64,000 bases of DNA from Flavobacteriales bacterium (GTDB taxonomy: Bacteria; Bacteroidota; Bacteroidia; NS11-12g; UBA9320): contig JACJZW010000008.1 in NCBI GenBank assembly GCA_020635355.1, positions 1-64,000 of the forward strand, read 5' to 3'. The notes beneath the pieces were generated by a model that saw nothing but the letters and a program-made list of their open reading frames with translations, ran no database searches and was not told the DNA's origin. Numbering within the stretch: position 1 is the first letter of the stretch; each line of letters starts with the position of its first letter. Position numbers and translations under genes: made by a program. This document shows, in pieces, positions 1 to 7,489 of this stretch.

Positions 1-574
1 AGCTCTCAACTTGATTGTTGGTGCGGTGTACAAGGTCCAGGCGCAAACTGAAGTGCCAAATTCCAAATCAACCGTAGAGTTTGGATTGGGAACTTCCAAT
101 TTAAGAACTTGGAATATGTACATGTTGGAAGTTGGAGTATCACACAAATATGATATTGGAAACAACTTTGTAAATAATCTTCATTTGAACTTTGGGCATC
201 TGAATCGAGATTTTTCTAGTCGTTATGGTCCATCAAATTCTTCCAATGCAGTCAAATACATTATGTCACGCTTTCACTTTGATCATAACATCCTCTATAA
301 GATATTCTCGAAACCCAATTCCAGATTTAAAGTAAATGTAGGCACTGGTTATTCAATACTTTGGGCATCGGAAATAAGAATAAATAAATCAGATGGAATC
401 ATTGACGACGTTTACGATATTGAGGTAGCCAGTTTGGGAATCAATTTCGTTTTAGAACCAACCTATACGTTTCATGAAAAAAATGTGTTTTCGATCGGCA
501 TTATATCCCAAAACTATATAAATCAGGATGACTCCAATGGAATTATGATTAAATATGGAAGACTCTTAAGGTAA
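1..574 (+). CDS. Partial secreted beta-barrel-like protein (5' end outside window)
   Basis: The frame is open from base 2 to the TAA at 572-574, so the true start lies left of the window. The first visible residues (LIVGAVYKVQAQ) look like the end of a signal peptide with cleavage after a Gln, typical of Bacteroidota exported proteins. The rest alternates polar and aromatic residues in short strands (for example VEFGLGTSN, HLNFGHLNRDF, FSIGIISQNY), as in small outer-membrane beta-barrels. No specific family is recognised. It is more AT-rich than most of the window and its stop codon is followed within 7 bases by a 67-bp repeat that recurs after higA. Confidence 0.6.
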   Translation, partial: ALNLIVGAVYKVQAQTEVPNSKSTVEFGLGTSNLRTWNMYMLEVGVSHKYDIGNNFVNNLHLNFGHLNRDFSSRYGPSNSSNAVKYIMSRFHFDHNILYKIFSKPNSRFKVNVGTGYSILWASEIRINKSDGIIDDVYDIEVASLGINFVLEPTYTFHEKNVFSIGIISQNYINQDDSNGIMIKYGRLLR

Positions 575-580
575 ATCGTT

Positions 581-647
581 GCCTAACCTTCGATATTTCA
601 AAAGCATGGGTGTCTTTTACCAAGTGAAGGTGTTGTAACCTACATGA
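581..647. repeat. 67-bp direct repeat, copy 1 (flanks higBA)
   Basis: It begins GCCTAACCTTCGATATT seven bases after the stop of the upstream gene and ends CCTACATG. It matches 1282-1348 with four internal mismatches plus the last base. Together with higBA it forms a 701-bp gene-plus-repeat unit. The start GCCTAAC resembles the RYYYAAC box of integron attC sites, but no complementary GTTRRRY box is present at the other end. Confidence 0.85.
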
Positions 648-648
648 T

Positions 649-679
649 TTGGGCTCCAATAAATTTATACTTACCTTTG
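649..679 (+). promoter_or_regulatory. Bacteroidota-type promoter of higBA
   Basis: TTG at 649-651, a 20-base spacer and TACCTTTG at 672-679 match the Bacteroidota housekeeping consensus TTG-N19-20-TAnnTTTG. The GTG start of higB lies 22 bases downstream. The promoter sits just beyond the repeat, so it would travel with the higBA unit. Confidence 0.6.
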
Positions 680-680
680 A

Positions 681-701
681 CGTTAGTAACGGTGAACGTT
701 A
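681..701. promoter_or_regulatory. Candidate HigA operator
   Basis: Between the -7 element and the higB start lie two overlapping perfect inverted repeats sharing a half-site: CGTTA-g-TAACG (681-691) and TAACG-gtgaa-CGTTA (687-701). HigA-family antitoxins bind palindromes of this kind to repress their own operon. The position overlaps the expected transcription start, which fits autorepression. The binding protein is inferred. Confidence 0.45.
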
Positions 702-983
702 GTGATTAAGTCCTTTGGGGATAATGAAACTGAAAAAATCTGGAAAGGAGATTTCTCAAAGAAACTCCCTAATGATTTTCAGCAACGAGGACGTAGAAAA
801 TTGAGGATGCTGAATAACGCCCAAAATATTGAGGATCTTAGAATTCCGCCCTCCAATCGACTTGAACGTTTAAAAGGTAACATGAGAGACTTTCATAGCA
901 TTCGTATCAACGACCAATGGAGAATTGTATTCATTTGGGCTAACAACGATGCATATGACGTCCAAATAATGGATTATCACTAA
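702..983 (+). CDS. higB: HigB/RelE-family mRNA interferase toxin
   Basis: A 93-residue protein with the size and layout of HigB toxins: a basic N-terminal half rich in Lys and Arg (RRKLRMLNNA), the segment LRIPPSNRLERLKG that is characteristic of the family, and a C-terminal beta hairpin with QWRIVFIW followed by DVQIMDYH. Members cleave mRNA on the ribosome and are neutralised by HigA. The start is GTG at 702. The gene is seven bases upstream of higA in the reversed toxin-first order typical of higBA. Family assignment is secure; activity is inferred. Confidence 0.9.
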   Translation: MIKSFGDNETEKIWKGDFSKKLPNDFQQRGRRKLRMLNNAQNIEDLRIPPSNRLERLKGNMRDFHSIRINDQWRIVFIWANNDAYDVQIMDYH

Positions 984-990
984 GCACATC

Positions 991-1287
991 ATGAAACTAA
1001 AAAACATACATCCTGGAGAAATTCTAAAAGAAGAGTTCCTTGACGAGTTGGGTATATCTGCTTATCGATTGTCCAAAGACACATTTATCCCTCAGACCAG
1101 AATAAGCGAGATCATCAAAGGGAATAGAAGAATCACTGCTGATACTGCTCTCAGATTGGCAAAGTATTTTGGTACTTCAGCAAAATTCTGGCTAGGTCTT
1201 CAAGATGACTATGATATCGAAGAAGAAACACTGCTTAAAAGGAATGAACTTGAAAGTATTATTAGCGTGACTGATCACGCCGCCTAA
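991..1287 (+). CDS. higA: HigA-family antitoxin, XRE-type helix-turn-helix
   Basis: A 98-residue protein starting IHPGEILKEEFLDELGIS, a hallmark of the HigA/VapI family. A helix-turn-helix follows at about residues 20-65 (AYRLSKDTFIPQTRISEIIKG and TADTALRLAKYFGTSAKFWL). It should neutralise HigB and repress the operon, probably through the palindromes at 681-701. The stop TAA at 1285-1287 lies inside the second copy of the 67-bp repeat, so gene and repeat are directly joined. Confidence 0.92.
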   Translation: MKLKNIHPGEILKEEFLDELGISAYRLSKDTFIPQTRISEIIKGNRRITADTALRLAKYFGTSAKFWLGLQDDYDIEEETLLKRNELESIISVTDHAA

Positions 1288-1348
1288 CCTTCGATATTGC
1301 AAATGCATGGGTGTCTTTTACCAAGTGACGGTGTTGTGACCTACATGG
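1282..1348. repeat. 67-bp direct repeat, copy 2 (flanks higBA)
   Basis: Second copy of the repeat at 581-647, overlapping the higA stop codon. Internal differences are T/G, A/T, A/C and A/G. Both copies follow immediately after a coding region and point the same way, an arrangement seen in cassette-like units. Confidence 0.85.
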
Positions 1349-1391
1349 CCTATCTTCGATACAGGGTCAGAACCCATGATCCAAACTGTTC

Positions 1392-1988
1392 ATGCTGCCA
1401 ACAACTAGCCCTCAAATGCTTCGCAACGCCCTATTGTCCATCCTCTTAAGTTCACTTGGGCTTGATCTTTTCTCACAAATCCTCATCATCGAAACAAACC
1501 ATCAAACCAACTTTACTATTAGTCCGGAGAATTTGAATGATGAAATGATAGTAGACGACACATATTTGGTTCGTCGGGAAATGGACTCCAGTGTGCATAT
1601 TCAACTGCTGCATAGTCCTTTTTACACGGAATACGCTATCCACTCCATTGAGAACATAGATACCTTAACCCTTCAACTGAATTTCCAGGCATTTCAATTC
1701 ACCCAAATTCACCAGTATCATTGTCATACTGTTTCAGGCTCCTTTGATTCGTCCTGTGTTGATTCCACCATTTTTAATCCCGGATCAGGCACGGTTGATC
1801 AATTACCGGACTCAATCAGGGTACGCACCAATACCGGCTTCATCTATTTCTTTAAGTCGGTGTTCAACGGCTCCTCCATAAGCAAGGCTTCCGGCAAACG
1901 ATTTGATGAAAAATACAAAGAGCTCAGAACGGACTCCATTTTGATCGTTATCTATTCTAATAAATCCGGTTGCTGTAATGGTGAGTGA
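1392..1988 (+). CDS. Secreted protein of unknown function
   Basis: 198 residues beginning with a likely signal peptide (hydrophobic stretch ALLSILLSSLGLDLFS); Met at 1416 (residue 9) is an alternative start. No motif or family is recognised. Three or four Cys residues (HCHT, SSCVDS, the C-terminal CC) may form disulphides in the periplasm. It overlaps the next gene by 11 bases, which suggests co-transcription with a small membrane protein. Confidence 0.6.
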   Translation: MLPTTSPQMLRNALLSILLSSLGLDLFSQILIIETNHQTNFTISPENLNDEMIVDDTYLVRREMDSSVHIQLLHSPFYTEYAIHSIENIDTLTLQLNFQAFQFTQIHQYHCHTVSGSFDSSCVDSTIFNPGSGTVDQLPDSIRVRTNTGFIYFFKSVFNGSSISKASGKRFDEKYKELRTDSILIVIYSNKSGCCNGE

Positions 1989-2514
1989 AGAACAAATCAA
2001 ACTCATGAAACAAACCGGAAAGGTAGCCACGTGGAAAGGCTACCTGACCGATAGCCTTCTCGGGTTTTCTGTCCTGTTAATATTTCCATTCGCTCTGCTA
2101 TTTGCCAACGTTGATTTTTCAACCTTGGCAACTACGGTTCAGGTGGTTACCGTACTTGCCTGGATCATAGTTTTCTACATGGCTTATGGATATACTCAAG
2201 AGCGAAAATTCAGACAAATCAAAACGGATTACAACCGGTCATTAAATCACAAACTCGTTCGGCAGACGCTGAATAAGCTTCAATGGAAACAGGAAGCTCA
2301 CGCTGAATACTTTGACCTGAATGTACCCAATCAAAAGTTTATCTTACAGTTTGTTCGATTCTATGTATTGGTTGATGATGGTCGAATATTAATCAACATC
2401 ATGTACCACGGTGGTAACCTGGGAAGATGGCCGTCATTTTGTGGAATTCGTACATTTTTATATTGGAAACTAAAAGATGAATTACGGAAAAATTACCCAG
2501 CACATAACAATTAA
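1978..2514 (+). CDS. Small membrane protein, two transmembrane segments
   Basis: 178 residues. Two hydrophobic segments at about residues 26-45 (LLGFSVLLIFPFALLFANV) and 53-72 (TTVQVVTVLAWIIVFYMAY) form a hairpin, followed by a soluble basic C-terminal half. No family is recognised. The start ATG overlaps the end of the preceding secreted-protein gene, so the two are probably translated together. Confidence 0.6.
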   Translation: MVSEEQIKLMKQTGKVATWKGYLTDSLLGFSVLLIFPFALLFANVDFSTLATTVQVVTVLAWIIVFYMAYGYTQERKFRQIKTDYNRSLNHKLVRQTLNKLQWKQEAHAEYFDLNVPNQKFILQFVRFYVLVDDGRILINIMYHGGNLGRWPSFCGIRTFLYWKLKDELRKNYPAHNN

Positions 2515-2585
2515 CCCACATTAAAACGAAGCTGATAAATAAGCACATTAACCATACAACTACATATAAAGAATGAACCCGTATA

Positions 2586-3089
2586 ATGCAGAATAAATCT
2601 TTAGTGGTTATCGACATTCAAAATGACATAACTAAAAACTACAAAGAAATCATTGACAACATCAATCAAGCCACCACATGGGCTGTTAAGAATGACATCC
2701 ATGTTGTTTATATAAAACATTATAATTTATCTCCCGGGACCAGAACATTAAAACCCAATACTAAGGGGTCTGAACTCGCGTCAGATTTAACACTGGCCTC
2801 TCATAACATATTTGAAAAATCCAAAGGCAATGCGCTCACCAGTGAGGACTTCGCAACCTTTATCGTGAAGCATAATATCAAGGAATTCTATATCACGGGG
2901 GCAGACGCCATTGCCTGCGTGAAATCTACCGTATTTAATATGTGTAAAGAAAACTACCATGTGACCGTCCTTTCCGATTGCATCACAAGTTATGATAAAC
3001 GAAAAATTGACGAAATGCTGGACTATTACGAGAAAAAAGGCAGTACCCTTTTAACACTCCGCGAATTAATGACCGGAGGATCAGCTTAA
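2586..3089 (+). CDS. Isochorismatase-family cysteine hydrolase
   Basis: 167 residues with the isochorismatase-like fold signature. The N-terminal strand LVVIDIQND supplies the catalytic Asp (D10), KSKGNAL supplies a Lys at position 78 or 80, and TGADAIACVKST supplies the nucleophilic Cys (C111). This Asp-Lys-Cys triad is that of amide or nitrile hydrolases such as nicotinamidases. The metal-binding residues of nicotinamidase are not evident and the protein is shorter, so the substrate is unknown. Confidence 0.82.
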   Translation: MQNKSLVVIDIQNDITKNYKEIIDNINQATTWAVKNDIHVVYIKHYNLSPGTRTLKPNTKGSELASDLTLASHNIFEKSKGNALTSEDFATFIVKHNIKEFYITGADAIACVKSTVFNMCKENYHVTVLSDCITSYDKRKIDEMLDYYEKKGSTLLTLRELMTGGSA

Positions 3090-3184
3090 CCTAAATAAGG
3101 TACATTTCCATAACTTGGCAGTTCAACCTATCATTGAACTAAACTCTCTAACACCTGGTAACAAATCCTTCACCCACTCACATT

Positions 3185-3823
3185 ATGGCCCATATTATTC
3201 GAATGGTGAAGTCTGTAGTTCACTTTGATAAAACAAACTATACACACGAAAATCGAAGTAAGCTGAATGCTCAACTTCTTGAAACGCTATCACCTCCTGT
3301 TCGCATTCATGATAACACCTTGCAACTTGCCCCGAACCTTCAAACAGATCTGAATCCATCCGTTCATCATCTGATGGTGATCCAACATAATCTGGATTAT
3401 ACACCCCTCATTAATGAATCCCATCTGCCTAATTTGCAGCAAACCCAGTTGTATGGTTTCAAATCCCCCGATCACTGGAATCACGAGCTATTTGCGATTC
3501 AATCCAATACGAATAAACCAGAAATATTGGACATCCACTTGAAGTACAGCGGTAATGAATTACAAATTGCCTATCCCAAACGAACCAATCATAAAGTGGC
3601 TGAACTTCATGCCCATACGCCTATACGGTATCGCTTGAATGGTCAATCCGATTTCACGATGACCGGAAGAAAGGAGCGAACCTTCACCGAATTTGATTTT
3701 ATGCTGGAGTATCTTGGTCAGGCAACCCACCTGAAACTCAATGTTCCCATGCCCATACACACCTTGCCACATGCCTTCTCTACATCGATGCGAGTTGTAG
3801 ATGAGCGTAAAATGCTCTATTGA
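3185..3823 (+). CDS. Hypothetical protein
   Basis: 212 residues, no signal peptide and no membrane segment seen, rich in His, Asn and Gln. No known motif is recognised. It is followed after 40 bases by a membrane protein gene on the same strand. Codon use resembles the neighbours, so it is likely a real gene, but nothing can be said about function. Confidence 0.5.
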   Translation: MAHIIRMVKSVVHFDKTNYTHENRSKLNAQLLETLSPPVRIHDNTLQLAPNLQTDLNPSVHHLMVIQHNLDYTPLINESHLPNLQQTQLYGFKSPDHWNHELFAIQSNTNKPEILDIHLKYSGNELQIAYPKRTNHKVAELHAHTPIRYRLNGQSDFTMTGRKERTFTEFDFMLEYLGQATHLKLNVPMPIHTLPHAFSTSMRVVDERKMLY

Positions 3824-3863
3824 ATTAACATTCGATCATTGAACAACTATTAACTCCCAAAAC

Positions 3864-4439
3864 ATGAGCAACGGAATCCATACATTTCTCTCCAAACTGT
3901 TCGTAAAAGAACTCGTATCTCAAGGAAATAAGAAACAGGATAGGCTGTTGTCGGCTCTTCTGATCATTGGTCTTCTCCTGTTGCTCTGGCAGATTGTTCT
4001 GTACAGACGAACCATCATTCCGCTCAAGATTCCACTCCTTCTCTGGCTGATTCCCGGAATACCCCTCACACCCATACTATACAGGACGCTTAACCAAGCG
4101 GATGGCATGAAGGCTCATTGGATTCTTCATTACATCGCACATACCTGGATGACGGGATCAATCCTCCTTTTTGCCTTTATGGCTTCTAATTACTACCTGG
4201 CCGATTCGACGGTGGTTCAGGAACAATTTGAGATCCTGGAAAAAGGCAGCTTGCCGGGAGGTAAACATCACCGTCATGAACGAAAGCCATACGTGATGAT
4301 TGATTATCATGGCTTTGAAAAGCAACTTATTTTCACCTACCCCAAAACCTCGGAGGTGGAGCAAGCCAGCCTAATCCAAGTTTCCGTTAGGAAGGGCTTG
4401 TGGGGCTTTGATATCCTTCAGGAGTATTCCCTTCAATAG
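3864..4439 (+). CDS. Membrane protein of unknown function
   Basis: 191 residues with three likely transmembrane segments: about residues 28-46 (LLSALLIIGLLLLLWQIVLY), 52-70 (IPLLLWLIPGIPLTPILY) and 90-108 (TWMTGSILLFAFMASNYYL). A soluble C-terminal domain of about 75 residues carries a His/Arg-rich stretch (GGKHHRHERK). No family recognised. It lies 12 bases upstream of a DUF2256 gene. Confidence 0.6.
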   Translation: MSNGIHTFLSKLFVKELVSQGNKKQDRLLSALLIIGLLLLLWQIVLYRRTIIPLKIPLLLWLIPGIPLTPILYRTLNQADGMKAHWILHYIAHTWMTGSILLFAFMASNYYLADSTVVQEQFEILEKGSLPGGKHHRHERKPYVMIDYHGFEKQLIFTYPKTSEVEQASLIQVSVRKGLWGFDILQEYSLQ

Positions 4440-4450
4440 TTCACCGGAAC

Positions 4451-4609
4451 ATGAAAAAAGAATATCTCCCTTCCAAACATTGTGTTGTTTGCGGCCGACC
4501 ATTTTCATGGAGGAAAAAATGGCAAAAGGTGTGGCATGAGGTTAAATACTGCAGCTCCAAATGTCGAAGCCACCGGAATCAAGTAACGCATGCCGGACCA
4601 GAAGCATGA
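4451..4609 (+). CDS. DUF2256 family small zinc-finger-like protein
   Basis: A 52-residue gene. The protein contains KHCVVCGRPFSWRKKW, then VWHEVKYCSSKCR, which is the DUF2256 pattern: a CxxC pair, an aromatic/basic linker with WRKKW, and a CxxxC pair. The four Cys residues probably bind one zinc. The family is widespread, is often found beside photolyase or cryptochrome-like genes, and has no established function; no photolyase is visible here. Start ATG at 4451, stop TGA at 4607-4609. Confidence 0.85.
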   Translation: MKKEYLPSKHCVVCGRPFSWRKKWQKVWHEVKYCSSKCRSHRNQVTHAGPEA

Positions 4610-4696
4610 TCACCCGCAGGCTCAAAATGAGACCAAATCGTCAAATAAATCCATTCCGGTTCCTGCTGCTAATCTTTACCAATCACATGTACACTT

Positions 4697-5041
4697 ATGG
4701 CTGATTTCTCACATTGTAATATAACCGTGATGGTCACCGATCTGGACCAGTCCATTTCGTTCTATTGCGATCTTTTGGGCTTTGAACTTAAAAACAGGTT
4801 TGGTAACCATTGGGCAGATATTCAGGCACCCGGACTTTCTATTGGATTGCACCCCACTCCACATGCCATACCCAAAGGAGAAAATCTTCAAATCGGTATT
4901 CGAACCCAAAATCTCCAGAAATCAATGGCGGAGCTTCAATCAAAAGGCGTCGTATTTAAGGTGGATGACGATGAGGTTTCCATCGCCTCTTTCCACGATC
5001 CGGACCAAAACACCTTGTATTTAATTCAACCCAGTTGGTAG
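4697..5041 (+). CDS. VOC superfamily (glyoxalase/bleomycin-resistance-like) protein
   Basis: 114 residues with the vicinal-oxygen-chelate pattern: HCNITVMVTDLDQSISFYCD at the N terminus (paired beta-alpha-beta units), LLGFELKNRFG, and the C-terminal SFHDPDQNTLYLIQP typical of the family. Such single-domain proteins dimerise to form a metal site. Which reaction it catalyses cannot be told from sequence. Confidence 0.85.
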   Translation: MADFSHCNITVMVTDLDQSISFYCDLLGFELKNRFGNHWADIQAPGLSIGLHPTPHAIPKGENLQIGIRTQNLQKSMAELQSKGVVFKVDDDEVSIASFHDPDQNTLYLIQPSW

Positions 5042-5120
5042 AACCATAAACATCTTAGGATAGATGATTTCGATGAATTGACGGGTGACCTGAGTCACGT
5101 CCTGTGGCCTGAGGTGGAAA

Positions 5121-5128
5121 TACCTTTA
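5121..5128 (+). promoter_or_regulatory. -7 promoter element of the DUF2202 lipoprotein gene
   Basis: TACCTTTA, one base off TAnnTTTG, 17 bases before the ATG at 5146. No convincing -33 TTG at the usual spacing. Confidence 0.35.
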
Positions 5129-5145
5129 CATAAAATTTCTGCCTT

Positions 5146-5751
5146 ATGAAACCAGTTATCATCACCTCCGCTCTACTCGCACTTCTGGCCATTCAGGGAT
5201 GTAAGGAAGACACCCCCCCAACTCCATCCAACGGGATTACACAGGATGAAATAAATGATTTGCGCTTCTTGCGCGAAGAGGAGAAACTGGCGCGGGACGT
5301 GTATTTGTTCTCTTATGCCAAATATGGCGAACAGATCTTTACCAATATTTCGGCCAGTGAACAGAAACACATGGATAAGGTGCTCGAATTGTTGAATACC
5401 TATAACATTCAAGATCCGGCCAGTGCAGACACTGGTGTGTTCAATAACCCAACATTGCAAAATTTATATGCCGTGTTAACCGCTAAATCCGATTCCTCCC
5501 TATTGGATGCCTTGTGGGTTGGCGCCACCATCGAAGATCTGGATATTGATGATATTGAATCCAATATCGGGCGGACAAATCGTTCTGATCTCCTGGATGT
5601 GTACAACTCCCTTCAGTGTGGAAGCCGAAATCACCTTCGGGCCTATGCCTCCCAAATCAAGAGCAACGGATCCACCTATGTTCCGCAATACCTGTCTCAA
5701 TCTGATTATGACGACATCCTAGCCGGATCCCATGAAAGCTGTGGCGGGTAG
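5146..5751 (+). CDS. DUF2202 ferritin-like lipoprotein
   Basis: 201 residues. A lipobox (LLAIQGC, Cys at residue 19) marks export and lipidation. The body has REEEKLARDVYLF and SEQKHMDKVLELLNTYNI, which match DUF2202, a ferritin-like four-helix domain in which the paired Glu/His residues are candidate metal ligands. The C terminus (NHLRAYASQIK, then YVPQYLSQSDYDDIL) also fits the family. Role unknown; metal binding is inferred. Confidence 0.85.
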   Translation: MKPVIITSALLALLAIQGCKEDTPPTPSNGITQDEINDLRFLREEEKLARDVYLFSYAKYGEQIFTNISASEQKHMDKVLELLNTYNIQDPASADTGVFNNPTLQNLYAVLTAKSDSSLLDALWVGATIEDLDIDDIESNIGRTNRSDLLDVYNSLQCGSRNHLRAYASQIKSNGSTYVPQYLSQSDYDDILAGSHESCGG

Positions 5752-5803
5752 GCCGCATTATTGGTTTCAATTGAAAGATTACCCTACCTTTTGACCATGA
5801 AGG

Positions 5804-6598
5804 TTGGGAAAAGTATTCATAGTCACCGGTGCCGGAAGTGGTATGGGACAGGAACTTACCATTCAACTGGTATCCAAAGGAGCCCGGGTGGCCATGGTCG
5901 ATATCAGCCGGGAGGGTTTATCCGAAACAGAAAAGCTCATTGATTCTGATGTTTGCACAAAACATCTATTGGATATTACTGATCACGATGCGGTGATGGC
6001 GTTTAAGGAACAGGTGATATTAAGCCATCAAGCTGTGGATGGATTGATTAACAATGCCGGCATCATCCAGCCTTTTGTGAATGTGAATGATCTGGACAGT
6101 TCGACTATCTCCCGGGTCATGAACATCAATTTTTTCGGTATGGTGAACATGACCAAGGCATTACTACCCCATCTCCTCACCAGACCAGTTGCACACATTG
6201 CCAATGTCTCCAGCATGGGTGGCTTTATTCCATTCCCGGGTCAAACCGTATACAGTGCATCAAAAGCCGCCGTAAAGCTGTTTACGGAAGGACTATATGC
6301 CGAGTTGAAAAATTCACCAGTAGGGGTAACTGTGATTCACCCAGGTGCGGTAAACACGCATATCATGGTGAATTCCGGATTGAAAACTGAAGAGGAAATG
6401 GCGCAGCAAGAAAAGTCATCGTCAGCTAAAATGATATCCGCGCAAAAAGCTGCTGAAATCATGATCAACGGAATTGAACGAAACAAATTTCGGGTTCTCG
6501 TGGGTAGTGATGCGGGGCTGCTGGACAAGTTGTACCGGATCAATCCAAAATTTGCCGTTAATCTGATTGTCAAAAAGATGAGCAATCTGATCACCTAA
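5804..6598 (+). CDS. Short-chain dehydrogenase/reductase (SDR)
   Basis: 264 residues of classical SDR: cofactor motif TGAGSGMG (TGxxxGxG) near residue 8, NNAG at about residue 87, catalytic Ser in NVSSMGG and YSASK containing the Tyr-x-x-x-Lys pair. An Asp at the end of strand 2 (MVDIS) suggests NAD(H). The only in-frame start near the conserved N terminus is TTG at 5804. An ATG at 5797 reads MKVGK in another frame; removing one base would give MKLGKVFIV, so a one-base indel is possible. The -7-like TACCTTTTG sits three bases before that ATG. Confidence 0.85.
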   Translation: MGKVFIVTGAGSGMGQELTIQLVSKGARVAMVDISREGLSETEKLIDSDVCTKHLLDITDHDAVMAFKEQVILSHQAVDGLINNAGIIQPFVNVNDLDSSTISRVMNINFFGMVNMTKALLPHLLTRPVAHIANVSSMGGFIPFPGQTVYSASKAAVKLFTEGLYAELKNSPVGVTVIHPGAVNTHIMVNSGLKTEEEMAQQEKSSSAKMISAQKAAEIMINGIERNKFRVLVGSDAGLLDKLYRINPKFAVNLIVKKMSNLIT

Positions 6599-6621
6599 CT
6601 CCTTTTCCTTTAAATCAATAC

Positions 6622-6629
6622 TACCTTTC
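6622..6629 (+). promoter_or_regulatory. -7-like promoter element before the methyltransferase gene
   Basis: TACCTTTC, one base off TAnnTTTG, only four bases before the ATG at 6634. If used, the transcript would be nearly leaderless. Confidence 0.3.
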
Positions 6630-6633
6630 GGGC

Positions 6634-7419
6634 ATGACTGCTCGATATGATCAAATCGGCATTGGATACGATTCTACCCGAAAGGCCGATCCCTATCTGA
6701 CCAACCGCCTGTTTGAATTGCTTCAAACACACACGGATGGACTCTATGTTGACGTGGGATGCGGGACGGGAAATTACACCTCCGCCCTACAAGAAAAGGG
6801 ACTCAAACTCATAGGCATTGATCCTTCGCAGGAGATGCTGGCCAAAGCAGGAGAAAAAAACTCCTTGGTTGAGTGGCGTGAAGGAACTGCCGAGTCGGTT
6901 GGTTTACCTGATGGCTGCGCCGATGGTGTTGTCGCAAGCCTCACCATTCATCACTGGTCTGATCTCTCTGCCGGGTTTGCTGAAATATCCCGAATACTTA
7001 AGCCAGGAAGCCGATTTGTACTGTTCACAACACTTCCGGAACAAACAAAAGCCTATTGGCTTAATCACTATTTTCCGAAGATGATGGCCGATTCAATTGA
7101 CATTCTGCCCACCATTCAACAAATTACTGATGCCCTAAATGCGGCCAATCTTGAGCTTGTTCAAACCGAAAAGTACTTCGTTCAGCCGGATCTTCAGGAT
7201 TGGTTTCTCTATTGCGGAAAACACGAACCGGAGCGCTATTTCTCACCAGCCGTTCGCAGCGGTATTTCCTCCTTCTCTCTGCTTTCCAATCGGGAGGAAG
7301 TGGAAAATGGCCTTCAACAACTTCGGGAGGATATCCAGCAACACCGCTTTGAAGCCATCGCTCGTCAACATGAAAACGATTTGGGTGATTACCTCTTTAT
7401 CGTTTCCCGGAAAAATTAA
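6634..7419 (+). CDS. Class I SAM-dependent methyltransferase
   Basis: 261 residues. Motif I VDVGCGTGNYT at about residues 39-49 binds S-adenosylmethionine; LIGIDPSQEML gives the acidic residue after strand 2; VVASLTIHHW and RILKPGSRFVLF are motifs IV to VI of the UbiE/Methyltransf_11 group. Substrate unknown, probably a small molecule. Single gene with its own putative promoter. Confidence 0.87.
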   Translation: MTARYDQIGIGYDSTRKADPYLTNRLFELLQTHTDGLYVDVGCGTGNYTSALQEKGLKLIGIDPSQEMLAKAGEKNSLVEWREGTAESVGLPDGCADGVVASLTIHHWSDLSAGFAEISRILKPGSRFVLFTTLPEQTKAYWLNHYFPKMMADSIDILPTIQQITDALNAANLELVQTEKYFVQPDLQDWFLYCGKHEPERYFSPAVRSGISSFSLLSNREEVENGLQQLREDIQQHRFEAIARQHENDLGDYLFIVSRKN

Positions 7420-7440
7420 TGGATCGCACTCCTGATTATT

Positions 7441-7471
7441 TTGCGCAGTCAAATAACTGCACATATATTTG
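7441..7471 (+). promoter_or_regulatory. Promoter of the ArsR operon
   Basis: TTG at 7441-7443, spacer of exactly 20 bases and TATATTTG at 7464-7471 give a full match to the Bacteroidota consensus. The ATG of the ArsR gene follows 18 bases later. Two operator-like repeats bracket the -7 element. Confidence 0.7.
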
Positions 7472-7488
7472 CAGTCAAATAGCTGCAC
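7445..7488. promoter_or_regulatory. Tandem operator repeats for the ArsR-family regulator
   Basis: Two 18-bp direct repeats, GCAGTCAAATAACTGCAC (7445-7462) and the same with one A-to-G change (7471-7488), start 26 bp apart. Each is also a palindrome: GCAGT-N6-ACTGC in the first, GCAG-CTGC in the second. One lies in the -33/-7 spacer and the other overlaps the end of the -7 element and the start region, an ideal place for autorepression by the winged-helix dimer encoded immediately downstream. Confidence 0.65.
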
Positions 7489-7489
7489 T

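Noticed and set aside
581..1348. Reading the 67-bp repeats as true integron attC sites
   Set aside because: Only the GCCTAAC box fits; no complementary GTTRRRY box ends either copy and no extended inverted symmetry could be drawn. Reported as plain direct repeats.
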